DNA from: Limnohabitans sp. 103DPR2
Lineage (GTDB): Bacteria; Pseudomonadota; Gammaproteobacteria; Burkholderiales; Burkholderiaceae_C
NCBI RefSeq assembly: GCF_001412575.1
Contig: NZ_CP011834.1
Coordinates: 2,294,001 to 2,358,000, forward strand
Length of the DNA: 64,000 nucleotides
Direction: 5' to 3'
Shown: positions 62,591 to 64,000 of the stretch, piece after piece
Numbering within the stretch: the first letter of the stretch is position 1
Layout: each line of letters starts with the position of its first letter
Translations under genes and position numbers: made by a program
The notes under the pieces: generated by a model
Databases searched by the model: none
What the model was told of the DNA's origin: nothing
Seen by the model: only the letters and a program-made list of their open reading frames with translations

Positions 62591-64000
62591 ATGACTTGCC
62601 AAATCGTTTGGTTCAAGCGTGACTTGCGTTGGCAAGATCACGCTGCACTGGCACAAGCTGCCGCGCGTGGACCCGTTCGCTGCATTTACATTGTGGAACC
62701 TGGCTACTGGCAGCTCAACGATACAGCACTGCAGCACTTCGAATTCATTCGTGAATCATTGCAGGCTTTGAATTCGCATTTGCAGACCTTGGGCGGTTGC
62801 GTTGAAATTCACACAGGCGAAGCTGTTGACGTTTTTGATCGCCTACTGAAAGAGACGTCTTTCACAGAAATTCACTCGCACGAAGAAACGGGCAATGCAT
62901 GGACTTATGCCAGAGACCTTCACGTTAAGGCTTGGTGCGAAACACATCGCATCCCGTGGCACGAGTATGCGCAATTTGGTGTGGTGAGACGCTTGAAAAA
63001 TCGGAACCAGTGGCAAGCCGCATGGGAACAACACATGCAAGCACCGCAGGAAAAGCCCAAGGACATTCACTTTGCAAGCAAAGTCAACAGCTTGCCGTTT
63101 TCAATGCATGCGCCTGCGCATTTAAAACACAATCCCCTCCACCGTCAACGCGGCGGACGACCCTTGGCACTGGCAGTTTTGCGTAGCTTCTTGAATGCCC
63201 GAAGCTTAGGTTACCGAGGCGGCATTTCATCGCCCTTGTCTGCACCGGATGCCTGCTCGCGACTTTCGGCTTATCTGGCGTATGGCTGCATCAGCATGCG
63301 CGAAGTGGTGCAAATGACGCGCGCCCACATTGAAGAATTACCCCCGCAAGCCTCACGGCACCGGGCTGGTCTGCAGGCCTTCATGAGTCGCCTTTACTGG
63401 CATTGTCATTTCATTCAAAAGCTAGAAAGCGAGCCCGAGATTGAATGGCAAAACATGCACCGCGGCTATGACGGCTTGCGTGAAGAATCGTTCAACGAGG
63501 CATTTTTTGAAGCCCTCAAAAACGCCCAAACGGGGTGGCCCATGGTGGATGCTTCGGTCGTCATGCTGCGCGAGACAGGTTGGCTCAATTTTCGAATGCG
63601 GGCCATGCTGGTGTCAGTAGCAGCCTACCCCCTCTGGCTCCACTGGCAGCCAGTCGGAGAGTGGCTGGCCACTCAATTTTTAGATTACGAACCAGGCATT
63701 CACTGGAGTCAATTGCAAATGCAATCGGGCACGACAGGCATCAACACCACGCGCGTCTACAACCCCATCAAGCAAGCACAAGACCACGACCCGCAAGGGC
63801 TGTTTGTTCGGAGATGGCTACCAGCCATGCGCAATGTCCCAGACAGCTGGCTTTTTGAGCCCTGGAAAATGCCGGACAACGTTCGTCAGCCTAAAGGCAC
63901 TGACGCCGCATCATCCATTCAAATCCACACACCCTTGGTGGACCTCAGTTCGGCGACCCGCAGTGCGAAAGAAAGATTGCACGCACTTCGCAAGAATGAC
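62591..64000 (+). CDS. Cryptochrome/photolyase family protein, 3' end cut off by the window
   Basis: The frame is open for 470 codons from ATG 62591 to the window end, with no stop. It starts MTCQIVWFKRDLRWQDHAAL, the photolyase N-terminus (antenna domain), and has an FAD-binding domain near residues 290-420: LRETGWLNFRMRAMLVSV, then SGTTGINTTRVYNPIKQAQ. The canonical photolyase reads (S/A)GTGxDAxPYFRIFNP there, so this belongs to a divergent branch. It probably repairs UV dimers with blue light, or acts as a light sensor. It is the second gene of a MerR-photolyase unit. Confidence 0.88.
   Translation, partial: MTCQIVWFKRDLRWQDHAALAQAAARGPVRCIYIVEPGYWQLNDTALQHFEFIRESLQALNSHLQTLGGCVEIHTGEAVDVFDRLLKETSFTEIHSHEETGNAWTYARDLHVKAWCETHRIPWHEYAQFGVVRRLKNRNQWQAAWEQHMQAPQEKPKDIHFASKVNSLPFSMHAPAHLKHNPLHRQRGGRPLALAVLRSFLNARSLGYRGGISSPLSAPDACSRLSAYLAYGCISMREVVQMTRAHIEELPPQASRHRAGLQAFMSRLYWHCHFIQKLESEPEIEWQNMHRGYDGLREESFNEAFFEALKNAQTGWPMVDASVVMLRETGWLNFRMRAMLVSVAAYPLWLHWQPVGEWLATQFLDYEPGIHWSQLQMQSGTTGINTTRVYNPIKQAQDHDPQGLFVRRWLPAMRNVPDSWLFEPWKMPDNVRQPKGTDAASSIQIHTPLVDLSSATRSAKERLHALRKND

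Overview
The window is a chromosomal segment of a Gram-negative betaproteobacterium, most likely of the Comamonadaceae (Limnohabitans/Rhodoferax-like). This is inferred from gene families and order (cysS-alkA-accA-tilS-lysC beside TPR-ppiA-ppiB-lpxH; a RibB with a degenerate RibA-like domain; gcvTHP under a tandem glycine riboswitch; glyA-nrdR under a ZTP riboswitch) and from moderate GC with few intergenic bases. About 60 protein genes, one tRNA, two riboswitch regions and a dispersed short repeat family can be supported. No phage, IS transposase, rRNA or CRISPR array was seen.

Layout. 1-900: 3' part of a diacylglycerol/lipid kinase. 899-4210 (minus): DUF4266 lipoprotein, DUF3570 outer-membrane barrel, ApbE flavin transferase, TlpA-like thioredoxin and an unknown lipoprotein, probably one extracytoplasmic redox operon. 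4331-9761 (minus): RTX M10 metalloprotease, S9 prolyl oligopeptidase, D,D-carboxypeptidase. 9885-15309 (minus): tRNA-Ser, lysC, tilS, accA, alkA, cysS. 15491-18054 (plus): TPR protein, ppiA, ppiB, lpxH. 18110-20959 (minus): large DUF349 protein. 21044-23775: lytic transglycosylase, ZTP riboswitch, glyA, nrdR. 23855-27053: minor pilin cluster. 27084-31100: ribD-ribE-ribBX-ribH-nusB. 31097-33653: ybgC-tolQ-tolR-tolA. 33861-37349: dnaE. 37395-40555: trhO, flavodoxin, pirin, LysR regulator. 40565-44263: FAD oxidoreductase, gluQRS, trmB, RluA-like synthase. 44273-44832: parDE. 45023-51801: alaS, gabD, scoAB, AhpD-like protein, thioesterase. 51938-58505: ETF-QO and the glycine cleavage operon. 58502-64000: acetyltransferase, B12-type radical SAM protein, Rrf2 and MerR regulators, and a photolyase cut by the window end.

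Two things stand out. First, the DUF3570 barrel carries DSISGAS, which fits the ApbE flavinylation consensus Dxx(S/T)GA(S/T), and its stop overlaps the apbE start. The neighbouring DUF4266 lipoprotein shares the heptamer EASAGGS with it and ends in CGC. Together with the thioredoxin, this looks like a flavin/thiol electron-transfer module at the outer membrane. Second, nine copies of a 27-nt repeat (core GGGGTCAGATCAAC, flanked by TTAATT-type ends) sit only between genes. Five of the neighbouring genes end exactly inside a copy, taking their TAA stop from it. Four copies form a 215-bp inverted-repeat structure between tolA and dnaE, others border the redox operon and the RTX protease gene, and a pair lies inside the gcvT-gcvH operon. 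They resemble REP-type elements, but no REP-associated transposase is present here.
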